Shown: positions 17,712-26,476 of the stretch, piece after piece
Position numbering within the stretch: the first letter of the stretch is position 1
Layout of the letters: each line of letters opens with the position of its first letter
Assembly: GCA_946885845.1 (NCBI GenBank)
Contig: CAMPHJ010000012.1
Location: 6,975-70,974 of the forward strand
DNA: 64,000 nucleotides
Origin: an uncultured Sphingobium sp.
GTDB taxonomy: Bacteria > Pseudomonadota > Alphaproteobacteria > Sphingomonadales > Sphingomonadaceae
Direction: 5' to 3'
The notes under the pieces: model-generated
Databases searched by the model: none
Told to the model about the DNA's origin: nothing
Seen by the model: only the letters and a program-made list of their open reading frames with translations
Translations under genes and position numbers: made by a program

Positions 17712-18212
17712 ATGATCGAAGTCGCCGTGCTTCACGACCAAGGCTGGCCGGACGAGGATTGGGAAATGCTGGCTCAGCGCGCCGTTGTATCGGCCATCGT
17801 TCACAGCCCCTACGCTTCTTTCGCGACCGACCAAGCGCTATATGAAGTCGCGGTAAAGCTGACCAGCGACGAAGAGGTCCACCAGCTTAACCGCGACTAT
17901 CGCGACAAGGACCGGCCGACCAACGTCCTGTCCTTCCCATTGGTGCAATCGGACCTGCTGGAAGGCACCGGCAACACCGATGACGGCGAAGTGCTGCTGG
18001 GCGATATCGTCCTGGCCGAAGGCGTATGCGCCCGCGAAGCCGCGGAAAAGGGCGTGTCCGTCGCCGACCATGCCATGCACCTTATCATCCATGGCACTTT
18101 CCATCTGCTGGGCTATGATCATATGGAAGATGCGGAAGCCGAAGCGATGGAGGCGCTGGAAACCCAGTCGCTACTCAGCCTTGGCGTCAGCGATCCTTAT
18201 GGGGACCGCTAG
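17712..18212 (+). CDS. ybeY: Endoribonuclease YbeY, 16S rRNA maturation factor
   Basis: Zinc-dependent single-strand RNase needed for 16S rRNA 3' end processing and ribosome quality control. It has 166 residues with the zinc motif HGTFHLLGYDH (His127, His131, His137). The RPTNVLSFPL segment is also conserved. It follows phoH by 63 nt and precedes corC. An ATG at 17712 with normal context was used; the family begins with this IEVAV strand. Confidence 0.95.
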   Translation: MIEVAVLHDQGWPDEDWEMLAQRAVVSAIVHSPYASFATDQALYEVAVKLTSDEEVHQLNRDYRDKDRPTNVLSFPLVQSDLLEGTGNTDDGEVLLGDIVLAEGVCAREAAEKGVSVADHAMHLIIHGTFHLLGYDHMEDAEAEAMEALETQSLLSLGVSDPYGDR

Positions 18213-18277
18213 ATTTTTGACGCTGATCGCTTTAGCAGCCAGTTATATGTGCATTGGACAGGGGAATAGGAAGTCAG

Positions 18278-19225
18278 ATGGCTGAGGGCAGCCCCAAGGA
18301 CGGCAACGGTTCCAAGGAATCGGACAGTAGCAGCCAGGAAGGTGGCTTATGGAGCGGCCTGAAATCGCTCCTTTTCGGTGAAGACGAAGGTCATAGCCTT
18401 CGCCGCGAGTTGGAAGAAGCGCTCGACGAATATGATGAGGATGGAGAGGACCAGAAATCGTCCGCCCCCGCAAAGGGCGACCTGTCCGCTATCGAGCGCC
18501 AGATGGTCCGCAACCTCCTGCATTTTTCCGAACATACCGTCGATGATGTGGCGGTCCCCCGTGCCGACATCGTCGCGATCGAGGAAAAGGCGAGCTTTTC
18601 CGACCTTGCCGCGCTGTTCGCCGAAGCCGGGCACAGCCGCATCCCTGTGTATCGCGACACGCTGGATACCATCGTCGGCATGGTCCACATTCGCGACGCG
18701 TTCGCCATATTGGCCGGGAAGACGCCCGTCCCCGACAGCATCGCGCCGCTGATCCGGCAACCGCTCTATGTTCCTGAAAGCATGGGTGCGCTGGACCTGC
18801 TGGCGGAAATGCGCGCAAAACGCACGCATCTCGCCATCGTGCTGGACGAATATTCCGGCACGGAAGGCCTGCTGACCTTCGAAGATCTGGTCGAGGAAAT
18901 CGTCGGCGATGTCGAGGATGAGCATGACGACGCTCCCGAAGCGCTGCTCGTGCCGCTGGAAAACGGGCTGTGGGATGCCGACGCCCGTGCGGAACTGGAC
19001 GATGTGGCCAAGGAGATCGACAGTCGGCTTTCCGATATCGAAGAAGATGTCGACACACTGGGCGGCTTGGCCTTCGTCATAGCCGGACGCGTGCCGGAGG
19101 CCGGAGAGATATTGGAACATCAGCAGAGCGGGTGGCGACTTGAAGTCATCAGCAGCGACGGGCGCAGGGTCACGCGGCTGCGCCTGCATCCGCCCAGGGA
19201 AATGGAGAGCGGCGAGGAAGAATGA
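18278..19225 (+). CDS. corC: CBS-domain hemolysin-like/CorC-type transporter-associated protein
   Basis: Cytosolic CBS-pair protein of the CorC/HlyC family, linked to magnesium and cobalt efflux. The 315 residues have an acidic N-terminal tail, two CBS motifs (from about 75 to 205, with VPRADIVAIEEKAS and HLAIVLDEYSGTEGL) and a C-terminal transporter-associated domain with DVDTLGGLAF. The membrane DUF21 domain of larger homologues is absent, as in E. coli CorC. The ATG at 18278 has an AGGGGA-GGAAG region upstream; an in-frame TTG at 18254 is less likely. It overlaps the next gene by 4 nt. Confidence 0.92.
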   Translation: MAEGSPKDGNGSKESDSSSQEGGLWSGLKSLLFGEDEGHSLRRELEEALDEYDEDGEDQKSSAPAKGDLSAIERQMVRNLLHFSEHTVDDVAVPRADIVAIEEKASFSDLAALFAEAGHSRIPVYRDTLDTIVGMVHIRDAFAILAGKTPVPDSIAPLIRQPLYVPESMGALDLLAEMRAKRTHLAIVLDEYSGTEGLLTFEDLVEEIVGDVEDEHDDAPEALLVPLENGLWDADARAELDDVAKEIDSRLSDIEEDVDTLGGLAFVIAGRVPEAGEILEHQQSGWRLEVISSDGRRVTRLRLHPPREMESGEEE

Positions 19226-20025
19226 CCTCGGCGTGGCAGGCTAGTCGGGCGCGACTGTTGCACAATCGCTTTTGGAACAGGCTGGGCCGGATAGCGGTGA
19301 CGGCGCTGGCTTTTGCCCTGCCATTGCCGCTTCAGGCGGAAACAGAATGGGAGCTGGTGAGAAGCTACCCGCATGATCCGGGCGCTTTTACCGAGGGTCT
19401 CTTTTTCCACGACGGCGCCCTGTATGAAAGCACTGGGCTGGAGGGGCGATCGGAAATCCGGAAGGTCGCGCTGAAAAATGGCAGGGTGCTGGATCGCCGC
19501 ATCATAGCCCGGCCCTATTTCGGCGAAGGCATCGTCAACTGGAAGGATCGGCTGGTCAGCGTCACCTGGCGGCACCGGACTGGCTTCATATGGAATATCA
19601 GAGACTTTTCGCCCATATCACAGTTTCGTTATGAAGGCGAAGGCTGGGGCCTGACGCAGGACGGGCACAGCATCATCATGAGCGACGGGACCGCTCAGCT
19701 CCGTTTCCTGGATCCAGACACACTTTCCGAGCGACGTCGCGTCGCCGTTTCTTTCAAAGGCAAACCGGTCGAGCGGTTGAACGAGCTGGAATATGTGAAG
19801 GGGGAGATTTGGGCCAACATCTGGTATGATAGCCGGATCGCGCGCATCGATCCGCACACCGGCGACGTCATCGACTGGATCGATATTGCGCCCCTGCTAA
19901 TGGCCAGCGGAGCGACCGAGGGCGAATCCGTCGCGAACGGCATCGCCTATGATGCTAAGGGGGATCGAATTTTCGTAACTGGCAAAAATTGGGCAAAACT
20001 GTTCGAGATCAGGGTGAAGCGCTGA
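19222..20025 (+). CDS. Glutaminyl-peptide cyclotransferase, plant/bacterial beta-propeller type
   Basis: Exported enzyme that converts N-terminal glutamine of peptides to pyroglutamate. It has 267 residues with a signal peptide (hydrophobic stretch about 23-38, ending LQAE). The mature part has the family blocks YPHDPGAFTEGLFF, LYESTGLEG, GEGIVNW, GWGLTQDG and ELEYVKGEIWANIW. The ATG overlaps the corC stop. In many alphaproteobacteria lnt follows corC, so this enzyme takes the usual lnt place here. The family call is firm; physiological substrates are unknown. Confidence 0.9.
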   Translation: MTSAWQASRARLLHNRFWNRLGRIAVTALAFALPLPLQAETEWELVRSYPHDPGAFTEGLFFHDGALYESTGLEGRSEIRKVALKNGRVLDRRIIARPYFGEGIVNWKDRLVSVTWRHRTGFIWNIRDFSPISQFRYEGEGWGLTQDGHSIIMSDGTAQLRFLDPDTLSERRRVAVSFKGKPVERLNELEYVKGEIWANIWYDSRIARIDPHTGDVIDWIDIAPLLMASGATEGESVANGIAYDAKGDRIFVTGKNWAKLFEIRVKR

Positions 20026-20041
20026 TCCCTCTGTCTACCCG

Positions 20042-20344
20042 TCAGTTTGCTTTTTTTCTTCGCGTTTCCCACCCTTTTTTCGCCGCGGCTGACCGATCAG
20101 CTGCCGACCGTCCGGCGGAGGAGGCACCGCCCTTTCGCCCTCCCTTGCGTGATGACGCATGGCTATCGGGCTTGCCGCGTCCTGAACCGGATTTATTGCC
20201 GCCGCCACTTTCCTTGTTCACCGTGGCCCAAGCGCGCCGTTCCGCTTCCCCCTTAGAAACGCCGCGCTTTTCATAGCCTTCCTCGATATGTTCGGCCTTG
20301 CGCTTTTGTTTGTCGGTATAGCTGCTCTTGTCGCCTTGAGGCAT
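20042..20344 (-). CDS. Small basic KGG/Ser-rich conserved protein
   Basis: A 100-residue, very hydrophilic and basic protein. The N-terminal part (SYTDKQKRKAEHIEEGYEKR, then GVSKGEAERRAWATVN) is conserved in sphingomonad and related genomes, where it is often labelled plasmid stabilisation protein without experimental proof. The C-terminal part is Gly/Ser/Lys-rich and probably disordered, ending in a KKGWETRRK motif. A GGGAGAA site precedes the ATG. It converges on the cyclotransferase gene (16 nt apart). Its composition suggests nucleic-acid binding; function unknown. Confidence 0.75.
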   Translation of the reverse strand: MPQGDKSSYTDKQKRKAEHIEEGYEKRGVSKGEAERRAWATVNKESGGGNKSGSGRGKPDSHASSRKGGRKGGASSAGRSAADRSAAAKKGWETRRKKAN

Positions 20345-20417
20345 GGTGATTCTCCCATCGACATGTTGAGCGCGCTTCGTTTCATCGGACGCAGGTCGCG
20401 CGCTCCAGTTTTTTGTC

Positions 20418-20463
20418 GCATCGCTTCAAGCGCAAAACCGGTTCCCACTTTTGCGCGCGATGC
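20418..20463. repeat. Two-tier interspersed palindrome
   Basis: Outer arms GCATCGC (20418-20424) and GCGATGC (20457-20463), inner arms GCGCAAAA (20430-20437) and TTTTGCGC (20449-20456), around the centre CCGGTTCCCAC. The AAAACCGGTTCCCACTTTT core is a motif seen dispersed through many alphaproteobacterial genomes. It lies in a non-coding gap between divergent small genes. Confidence 0.7.
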
Positions 20464-20566
20464 TCCAAGCCCATCAAACTGTCAGCAGTCTTTCTCGTTC
20501 AATCCACTACGCCGCCGTTACGAACTGGGACGGAACGGATGCAAACGGGCGGGCGTTCCGACGATC

Positions 20567-20899
20567 ATGAAACAGCGCTCTCTCATCGAACGGCTCGCGC
20601 GGCATCTCGCCACCAATGCCTCGGACGATTGGCATGAACGGGTAGCGGACGCGGCGAGCATGCTGGCCATATTGAAGGATCCCGACGCGGCCATGCGCGA
20701 GGCAGGCGACGAGACTGTGTGGCGCGCAATGATCGATGCCGCGCTACGCCAACGCTGGCAGATCGCAGGTGCAGTCGAAGGCGACGCAGCCCGCCCCGGA
20801 ACCGATGAGGAAGGCGAATTCGACCTGCCGCCCGATGGCGTGACCGGCAACCATGCCGACTGGGTCCATATTCATAACCCGCAGGAGAAATCATCATGA
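20567..20899 (+). CDS. Conserved hypothetical protein, 110 aa
   Basis: Not recognised as a characterised family. The 110 residues start at ATG 20567, where the protein-like composition begins; the longer in-frame extension to 20288 runs through a repeat element and is not believed. The N-terminal half is helical (LIERLARHLATNASDDWHER), the C-terminal end is acidic and polar. It overlaps the next small gene by 4 nt, so the two are probably co-expressed. Soluble cytoplasmic location is likely. Function unknown. Confidence 0.65.
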   Translation: MKQRSLIERLARHLATNASDDWHERVADAASMLAILKDPDAAMREAGDETVWRAMIDAALRQRWQIAGAVEGDAARPGTDEEGEFDLPPDGVTGNHADWVHIHNPQEKSS

Positions 20900-21141
20900 A
20901 GGGGTTGTTAAGGCTGGCATTTATTACTGGACTTGGCACTGTTGCATGGAAAAGCTGGCAGACACGTAAGGTGCCGAAGGACGTGGATGACCGCGCCCCG
21001 GTTGGTTCGTCGGGAATCGTGCGGGATGCGGGACCCGAAGAACAGCATGTCGCCGTCAGCGATTGGGACATGGTCGATGAACAAGCGGATGAATCCTTTC
21101 CTGCCAGCGATCCGCCAGGCAATTATCGCGGCGTAGCCTGA
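20896..21141 (+). CDS. Small conserved protein with SFPASDPP motif
   Basis: An 81-residue protein with one hydrophobic N-terminal segment (about residues 4-18) followed by a polar region. Near the end it carries DEQADESFPASDPPGNY, a short motif shared by many small, uncharacterised proteobacterial proteins. The ATG overlaps the upstream stop (ATGA) and a GGAG site lies in the end of that gene. It may be a membrane-tethered small protein. Function unknown. Confidence 0.75.
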   Translation: MKGLLRLAFITGLGTVAWKSWQTRKVPKDVDDRAPVGSSGIVRDAGPEEQHVAVSDWDMVDEQADESFPASDPPGNYRGVA

Positions 21142-21236
21142 CGCGATCACGCCCTCTTATTGCCCCCTAACCACTGCTTCCCTATGAGGGCGCGGCGTAG
21201 CGGGCGTTTGTCCGTTTTTAACAGGGAAAATCATTA

Positions 21237-22166
21237 ATGGCTTCGGGTCTGATCGCGCTGCTCGACGACGTGGCGGGAATAGCCAAGCTGGCGGCCACAT
21301 CGATGGACGATGTTGCTGCCGCAGCGGGCAAGGCAGGGTCGAAGGCCGCCGGGGTTGTCATCGACGATGCTGCGGTGACGCCGCGCTACGTCATGGGCCT
21401 GACGCCCGACCGCGAACTGCCGATCATCTGGCAGATCGCGCGGGGTTCGTTGCGCAACAAGCTGCTTTTCCTCCTACCCGCTGCTCTGTTGCTCAGCGCA
21501 TTTGCGCCATGGCTATTACCGCCCCTCCTGATGGCGGGGGGCGCGTTTCTGTGTTTTGAAGCCGCCGAAAAGCTGTTGGAAGCGATGCAGGGCGGGCATG
21601 ATGTCGCGCAAGAAGCGCTGGTCACTCACAGTTCGGTGGAACTGGAACAGCAGAAGGTTTCGGGCGCGATCCGCACCGACTTCATCCTGTCGGGCGAAAT
21701 CATGGCGATTGCGCTTGGCACCGTCGCCACGGAGCCGCTGTGGGAACAGGCGGTTATCCTGCTGGTCGTCGCCATCCTGATAACCGGCGGAGTATATGGC
21801 GTCGTCGGCCTGATCGTGAAGATGGACGACATCGGCCTGCATCTGGCCGAACGGTCCTCCGCAATGGCGCGCGCTGTAGGGCGCGGGCTTGTCCATGCGA
21901 TGCCGGTGCTCATGAAGATATTGTCGGTCGTGGGCACGGCGGCGATGCTATGGGTCGGCGGTGGCCTGATCGTGCACGGGCTGCATGAATTTCACCTGGA
22001 CCTGATCCCCGGCGCCATCCACGCTGTCGCGGAAGGCGCGGCCCACGCGCTGCCCGCCGTCGGCCCGGCGGTCGACTGGCTGGTAAACGCCATTGGATCA
22101 GGCATCGTTGGCCTGATCATCGGCGGCATCATCGTCGCCTTGCTCCATCTGTTCAAGAAACATTGA
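21237..22166 (+). CDS. DUF808 (YedI-like) inner-membrane protein
   Basis: Inner-membrane protein of unknown function, 309 residues. It begins with the family-typical SGLIALLDDVAGIAKLA and has DDVAAAAGKAG and VTPRYVMGL segments. At least six hydrophobic segments follow (about 80-110, 155-200, 225-255, 280-305). An AGGG site precedes the ATG. It appears to be transcribed alone. No substrate is known for the family. Confidence 0.9.
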   Translation: MASGLIALLDDVAGIAKLAATSMDDVAAAAGKAGSKAAGVVIDDAAVTPRYVMGLTPDRELPIIWQIARGSLRNKLLFLLPAALLLSAFAPWLLPPLLMAGGAFLCFEAAEKLLEAMQGGHDVAQEALVTHSSVELEQQKVSGAIRTDFILSGEIMAIALGTVATEPLWEQAVILLVVAILITGGVYGVVGLIVKMDDIGLHLAERSSAMARAVGRGLVHAMPVLMKILSVVGTAAMLWVGGGLIVHGLHEFHLDLIPGAIHAVAEGAAHALPAVGPAVDWLVNAIGSGIVGLIIGGIIVALLHLFKKH

Positions 22167-22281
22167 CGCCTATAGGGCCAACGCCCGGCCCCACCCACTC
22201 GTCCTGAAAATCATTCGGTGCACATGCTGCGGCGCACAAAGCAATTGATCAGTCGGTGCGAATCAGTAATTACATGGCTTC

Positions 22282-22602
22282 ATGACCGCCCCGACGACTA
22301 TTTTCGAAGCGATTGCGCTCCAGAAATGCCTGATGGCGACCTACAATAAGTTGGTCGTCAAGCTCGCCCCGCACATCCTTTATACGCGTCATGATGAAAT
22401 GTTCATCGACGCCGTAACGATCGAGCGCGAAGGGCGGCCACCGCGTGAGTTGAAGCTGGGCACGTTCAAACTGGTTGGTCTCAATGATGTCAGCATCCTG
22501 GACGAAACGTTCGAAGCGATGCACGGCCTGTATGATGAAACCGACGCCAAATATAAGGGCGTCACGCTGTTCGCGATCGCGCCCGAAAGCGCCATCGCCT
22601 GA
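22282..22602 (+). CDS. Conserved hypothetical protein, 106 aa
   Basis: A 106-residue soluble protein with normal codon use. It begins with a helical stretch (IFEAIALQKCLMATYNKLVV), followed by beta-like segments with HDEMFIDAVTIEREG and LKLGTFKLVGLNDV. The pattern resembles short nucleotide- or ligand-binding domains related to WYL-like folds, but I cannot assign it with confidence. It faces the ABC permease gene convergently. Function unknown. Confidence 0.7.
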   Translation: MTAPTTIFEAIALQKCLMATYNKLVVKLAPHILYTRHDEMFIDAVTIEREGRPPRELKLGTFKLVGLNDVSILDETFEAMHGLYDETDAKYKGVTLFAIAPESAIA

Positions 22603-22635
22603 AGTCGGGGATGGAGGGGACAACGCCCATGCCCC

Positions 22636-23406
22636 TTATTTCTTCAGTCGGTATCCGGTTTTGAATATCCAGCCGATCACGGCCAGACACACGACCAGCA
22701 TCGCGCTGATGAACAGCAGGCTGAATTCGATGCCCACGTCGCCGCGGCCAAAGAAGGTCCAGCGAAAGCCCGAAATCAGGTAGACGATCGGATTGAACAG
22801 CGTGATCGTGCGCCACGGCTCCGCCAGCATGTGGATGGAGTAGAAAGCACCGCCCAGGAAGGTCATGGGCATGATCAACAGCATGGGAATGACCTGCAAC
22901 TGTTCAAAACTCTGCGCCCACACCCCCAATATGAAGCCAAACAGGCTGAAACTGATGGCGATCAGGATCATGAAGCCCGCCATCGCGATCGGGCTTTCGA
23001 TCTGGATATCGACGAACAGATGCGCCGTGATCAGGATGATGACGCCAACGGCCAGTGATTTCGTCGCTGCTGCCCCCACATAGGCGATCACCGTTTCGAT
23101 GGCGGAAACGGGCGCGGACAGAAGTTCGTAAATCGTGCCGCTGAATTTGGGCATGTAGATGCCAAAGCTGGCGTTGAAGATGCTTTCAGTGAACATCGAC
23201 ATCATGATGAGGCCGGGGACGATGAAGGCCGCATAAGGAATTCCGTCAATCTGCGTCATGCGCGACCCGATCGCTCCGCCGAACACCACGAAATACAAGG
23301 ACGTGGTGATGACCGGAACCAGCAAGCCGGTCAGCAGCGTGCGGCTGAACCGGTGCAATTCGAACCGATAGATCGACCAGATGGCACGATGGTTGAAATG
23401 GGTCAT
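22636..23406 (-). CDS. ABC-2 type transporter permease (YadH/NodJ-like)
   Basis: Membrane subunit of an ABC exporter, 256 residues with six predicted membrane segments. It shows the ABC-2 pattern, including [12 protein letters not shown] and the [12 protein letters not shown]...[12 protein letters not shown] region. The ATG overlaps the stop of the ATPase gene by 4 nt, so the two form one transporter. Family members export polysaccharides, drugs or lipids; the substrate here is unknown. A paralogue without an ATPase lies at 49249-50106. Confidence 0.92.
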   Translation of the reverse strand: MTHFNHRAIWSIYRFELHRFSRTLLTGLLVPVITTSLYFVVFGGAIGSRMTQIDGIPYAAFIVPGLIMMSMFTESIFNASFGIYMPKFSGTIYELLSAPVSAIETVIAYVGAAATKSLAVGVIILITAHLFVDIQIESPIAMAGFMILIAISFSLFGFILGVWAQSFEQLQVIPMLLIMPMTFLGGAFYSIHMLAEPWRTITLFNPIVYLISGFRWTFFGRGDVGIEFSLLFISAMLVVCLAVIGWIFKTGYRLKK

Positions 23407-24335
23407 GCCGCCTTCTCCTGATGGACCAGGCTGACGAAAATATCCTCCAGGCTGCTCTGCTGCGTGTTCAGATCCTTGTAACCGATGCCCAGATCGCCCA
23501 GCCGCCGCAGCAGCGACGACACACCCGTTCGCCCGGCCTGCGTGTCGAACACATATTCAATCTCGAAACCGTCCCCGTTCAGTGACAGGTTCCATTCAGC
23601 CAGTTCGGGCGGCAATGCGCGCAGCGGTTCACCCAGTGCAACCGTCAGCGTCTTGCGGCCCAGCTTTTTCATGAGTGTGGCCTTTTCCTCGACCAGGATC
23701 AGTTCGCCCTTGTCGATCACGCCGACCCGATCGGCCATTTCCTCGGCCTCCTCAATATAGTGGGTGGTCAGGATGATGGTGACCCCTGTCGCCCGCAACT
23801 CGCCGATCAGTTTCCACATGTCGCGGCGAAGCTCTACATCGACGCCTGCCGTGGGCTCGTCCAGAAACAATATCCTGGGTTCATGACTCAGTGCCTTGGC
23901 AATCATGACGCGCCGCTTCATGCCGCCGGACAGTTCCAGCATCTTGTTGTTCCGCTTGTCCCACAGCGACAGGTCGCGCAACACCTTTTCCACGTGGGCG
24001 TCGTGGCGCGGTTTACCGAACAGGCCACGGGAAAAGCGAACCGTGTCGATCACGCGTTCGAACGAGTCGGTATGCAATTCCTGCGGCACGAGGCCAATCG
24101 CAGACCGCGATGCGCGATAATTTTTGACAATATCATGCCCGGCCACCGTGACCGATCCGTCGCTGGCCCGGATATTGCCGCAGATAATGGAAATCATCGT
24201 CGTCTTGCCCGCGCCATTCGGCCCCAGCAATGCGAAGATCTCTCCTTCCTCAATCTCCAGATTGACGCCCTTGAGCGCCTGAAAGCCTGACGCATAATTT
24301 TTCGTCAGACCCGATACCGTGATGATGGACGTCAT
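23403..24335 (-). CDS. ABC-2 type transporter ATP-binding protein (YadG/NodI-like)
   Basis: ATPase of the exporter formed with the overlapping permease. The 310 residues contain Walker A GPNGAGKT (38-45), signature LSGGM (135-139), Walker B FLDEP (157-161) and the H-loop [18 protein letters not shown]-terminal extension of about 80 residues is usual in the NodI/DrrA group. The start is the ATG at 24335, where ABC homology begins; the same open frame runs to 24938 but that part overlaps the pmtA gene on the same strand in another frame and has no protein-like character. Confidence 0.93.
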   Translation of the reverse strand: MTSIITVSGLTKNYASGFQALKGVNLEIEEGEIFALLGPNGAGKTTMISIICGNIRASDGSVTVAGHDIVKNYRASRSAIGLVPQELHTDSFERVIDTVRFSRGLFGKPRHDAHVEKVLRDLSLWDKRNNKMLELSGGMKRRVMIAKALSHEPRILFLDEPTAGVDVELRRDMWKLIGELRATGVTIILTTHYIEEAEEMADRVGVIDKGELILVEEKATLMKKLGRKTLTVALGEPLRALPPELAEWNLSLNGDGFEIEYVFDTQAGRTGVSSLLRRLGDLGIGYKDLNTQQSSLEDIFVSLVHQEKAA

Positions 24336-24400
24336 GCGTGGATAAGCCCCTTTTCTTGCTGGCGAAGATAGGGACCCACAGCCGTGACACAACCGAAAGG

Positions 24401-25030
24401 CTAGTCCGTCGTGCGGAAAAAACGAAAAACCGTAGCTGGCGGAAAATTCCGTACCGTCTGTCCGACGCGCGCGACCTCCAGGCCCAGCATGTCCAGCACG
24501 TCCCGGCTGACGGGCGGGCGGGGTGAATAGGTGAACTGGATGAATCCCCCGCCCGGCCGCAGCATACGGAACGCTTCGGACAGGATATCGCGGTGCATGT
24601 GGCGGTCCATGGCCAGCAGGGGAAGGCCGCTGACGATGGTCTGATATTGTCCCGCCTCGCCCGCAGCGACTGTCGATACGATCTGCGCGGGCGTTTCCAG
24701 CACGGACACAGCGGGAAAGTGCCGCCGCAGGCCGCGGGCGAAGGCTGGATTGATTTCCACCACCTCCAGCTTTTCCGGCGGCAATCCGGTCTTCAGGATG
24801 GCGCGGGTAAACACACCCGTCCCCCCACCCAATTCCATGACCCGGCCATCGTCGGGGTCGATATGGGCGACCATCAATCGGGCCAGAAAACGGCTGCTGG
24901 GCACGACAGACGCCGTCTGCCGGGGCTTTTTCACCCATGCTGCCAGAAAGTCCAGATATTCGGTGGCACGCGCGCGAAATTCGCTGTTGGGCAGAGCGAT
25001 GGCCCGGCTGCGCTTAGGCTTATGTTGCAT
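24401..25030 (-). CDS. pmtA: Phospholipid N-methyltransferase (PmtA-like)
   Basis: SAM-dependent methyltransferase that turns phosphatidylethanolamine into its methylated forms and phosphatidylcholine. The 209 residues have the PmtA-type N-terminal block ([19 protein letters not shown]), the SAM motif ELGGGTG (66-72) and [11 protein letters not shown] as motif II. The gene lies 65 nt upstream of the ABC ATPase on the same strand and may be cotranscribed. The Sinorhizobium-type Pmt fold is the best match; ubiquinone or rRNA methylation is less likely. Confidence 0.88.
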   Translation of the reverse strand: MQHKPKRSRAIALPNSEFRARATEYLDFLAAWVKKPRQTASVVPSSRFLARLMVAHIDPDDGRVMELGGGTGVFTRAILKTGLPPEKLEVVEINPAFARGLRRHFPAVSVLETPAQIVSTVAAGEAGQYQTIVSGLPLLAMDRHMHRDILSEAFRMLRPGGGFIQFTYSPRPPVSRDVLDMLGLEVARVGQTVRNFPPATVFRFFRTTD

Positions 25031-25233
25031 GAGCGAAAGGCGACCGTCCTCTTATCATGGAGACTCCCTTAGCGAGGGGAAGGCGCGGCGTCGATTGACT
25101 TTAGCATTTCGCGATGAAGGGTGAGCGGGACCGGATAGGGTGTCCCATGGATTCAAGTCGTTGCCGCAGGTTCATGCAACCTCCATCAATATCAGGGGGT
25201 TCACATCAGCGAGCATTTTCTCGGAGGATTATT

Positions 25234-25536
25234 ATGCGTAAAGCCGTTCTTGCCCTTGTCGCCGCTTCGATGGCGATTCCCGTTTCCATGGCGGTGCCCA
25301 CCGATGGCGCGCAAGCGCGCAAGCATCACCGCTACAAGGAGTGGCGCGGTCGGGATGGGCGGACCTATTGCCGCAAATCAGACGGCACGACCGGCCTGAT
25401 CATCGGCGGCGTGGGCGGCGCGCTGCTTGGTCGCACGATCGACACGCAGGGGGATCGCGCCACCGGCACCATCCTGGGTGCTGCGGGCGGCGCGCTGCTG
25501 GGCAAGGAAATTGACAGCAAGCGCCGCTGCCGCTGA
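25234..25536 (+). CDS. Glycine-zipper 2TM outer-membrane-type protein
   Basis: A 100-residue exported protein. The signal peptide (about residues 1-29, MRKAVLALVAASMAIPVSMA) is followed by a basic, aromatic patch with DGRTYCRKSDG and then two glycine-zipper segments (GLIIGGVGGALLG and GTILGAAGGALLGKEID). This is the 17-kDa surface antigen/Rickettsia_17kDa-like architecture without a lipobox. The ATG at 25234 has GGAGG 8 nt upstream; the longer frame from 25114 is rejected. Role in envelope structure is inferred. Confidence 0.88.
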   Translation: MRKAVLALVAASMAIPVSMAVPTDGAQARKHHRYKEWRGRDGRTYCRKSDGTTGLIIGGVGGALLGRTIDTQGDRATGTILGAAGGALLGKEIDSKRRCR

Positions 25537-25545
25537 TACAGAATG

Positions 25546-25575
25546 GGGCGGCTTACTGGAAAGCCGCCCTCTTCG
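25546..25575. terminator. Terminator between convergent small genes
   Basis: A 9-bp perfect stem (GGGCGGCTT / AAGCCGCCC, 6-nt loop) is followed by TCTTCG on the plus strand. It lies between the glycine-zipper gene and the convergent 94-aa gene and may serve both. Confidence 0.75.
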
Positions 25576-25580
25576 AAATA

Positions 25581-25865
25581 TTATTCGCTTGCAGCGCCTT
25601 GCGCCGATTCAAGGCTGAAGGCGACATGAACCCCACCCGTTGTCCCGGAAACTTTCCCCTTTTTAACCGCCAAGTTGAAGGCGGACGCGTCGGGATAGCG
25701 ACGCCCGGTGATCACCTGACCTACCTTGGTCTCGCGCACATTATAGACGTAGGTGTAGCCTTCGTGGGTGAAGCGCTGCTTTCCCTCTTCGGCAGAAGCC
25801 GGGGCCGCCAACGAAAATACAGTGCCCAGGGCACCAGAAACAATGAATTTCGACAGCATTCGCAT
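25581..25865 (-). CDS. Small secreted conserved protein, 94 aa
   Basis: A 94-residue exported protein with a clear signal peptide (MRMLSKFIVSGALGTVFSLA...ASA, cleavage about residue 24). The mature part is short and beta-rich, with RFTHEGYTYVYNVRETKVGQ and TGRRYPDASAFNLAVKKGKV segments. Start at 25865 has AAGGAG 9 nt upstream. Similar small periplasmic proteins are frequent in sphingomonads, without known function. Confidence 0.78.
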   Translation of the reverse strand: MRMLSKFIVSGALGTVFSLAAPASAEEGKQRFTHEGYTYVYNVRETKVGQVITGRRYPDASAFNLAVKKGKVSGTTGGVHVAFSLESAQGAASE

Positions 25866-26004
25866 GGGATTAGCTCCTTGAGAATGCCGATCAAACACCC
25901 CTGATCTTATGTTCTGCACCGCAGGCTATGGTCGCTGCAACGCAGCAGCAATCGCAAGTGACGGCGTGACGATTGCGTCAAACGCAATCATCCCGTCGGC
26001 ACGA

Positions 26005-26412
26005 TCAGGCGTTCGACAGAGCCAATATGTGCCGAAATTCTGCTTCGGTAAGCGGCGATACGGACAGGCGCGACTGGCGCAATATGACCATTTCGGAAAG
26101 CGCCGGGTCAGCCTTCATCGTTTTCAATGTCACGGGCTTGGTCAATTTTTCCTTCGGCGCAACATGGACCGCGATCCACTTGCCGCTGTCGTCGGTGCTG
26201 TCGGGCGCTGCTTCCTCTACAATTTCCATGATTCCAACGGCTTCAACGCCGATATTGCTATGGTAGAAGATGGACAGGTCGCCCTTGCGCATGGCCTTCA
26301 TATTGAGCTGGGCAGCATGGTTGCGCACGCCGTCCCATTCCGCCTTCCCCTTTTCCACCAGGTCATCATAGGAAAAAACGTCGGGTTCCGATTTCATCAG
26401 CCAATAGTTCAT
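26005..26412 (-). CDS. EVE domain-containing protein
   Basis: A 135-residue EVE-domain (PUA/YTH-related) protein, likely to bind modified bases in DNA or RNA. It starts with the family hallmark YWLMKSEPDVFSYDDL and has WDGVRNHAAQLNMK and DLSIFYHSN, all conserved in EVE proteins. The start at 26412 is set by this domain; the longer frame to 26604 overlaps the divergent oxygenase gene. It is divergent from the 2OG oxygenase with a 64-bp gap. Function in the cell is not known. Confidence 0.92.
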   Translation of the reverse strand: MNYWLMKSEPDVFSYDDLVEKGKAEWDGVRNHAAQLNMKAMRKGDLSIFYHSNIGVEAVGIMEIVEEAAPDSTDDSGKWIAVHVAPKEKLTKPVTLKTMKADPALSEMVILRQSRLSVSPLTEAEFRHILALSNA

Positions 26413-26476
26413 CCAGCCTCCTTGCATCAGCCTGCGGAGCCGATCAAGGATGACTGCGAGCAAGCGGAGTGAAGAA

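Noticed and set aside
20288..20566. Extension of the 110-aa gene upstream
   Set aside because: It runs through the palindromic element at 20418-20463 and overlaps the divergent 100-aa gene; composition is not protein-like.
24336..24938. N-terminal extension of the ABC ATPase frame
   Set aside because: It overlaps pmtA in another frame on the same strand and has no ABC homology; the ATG at 24335 starts the domain.
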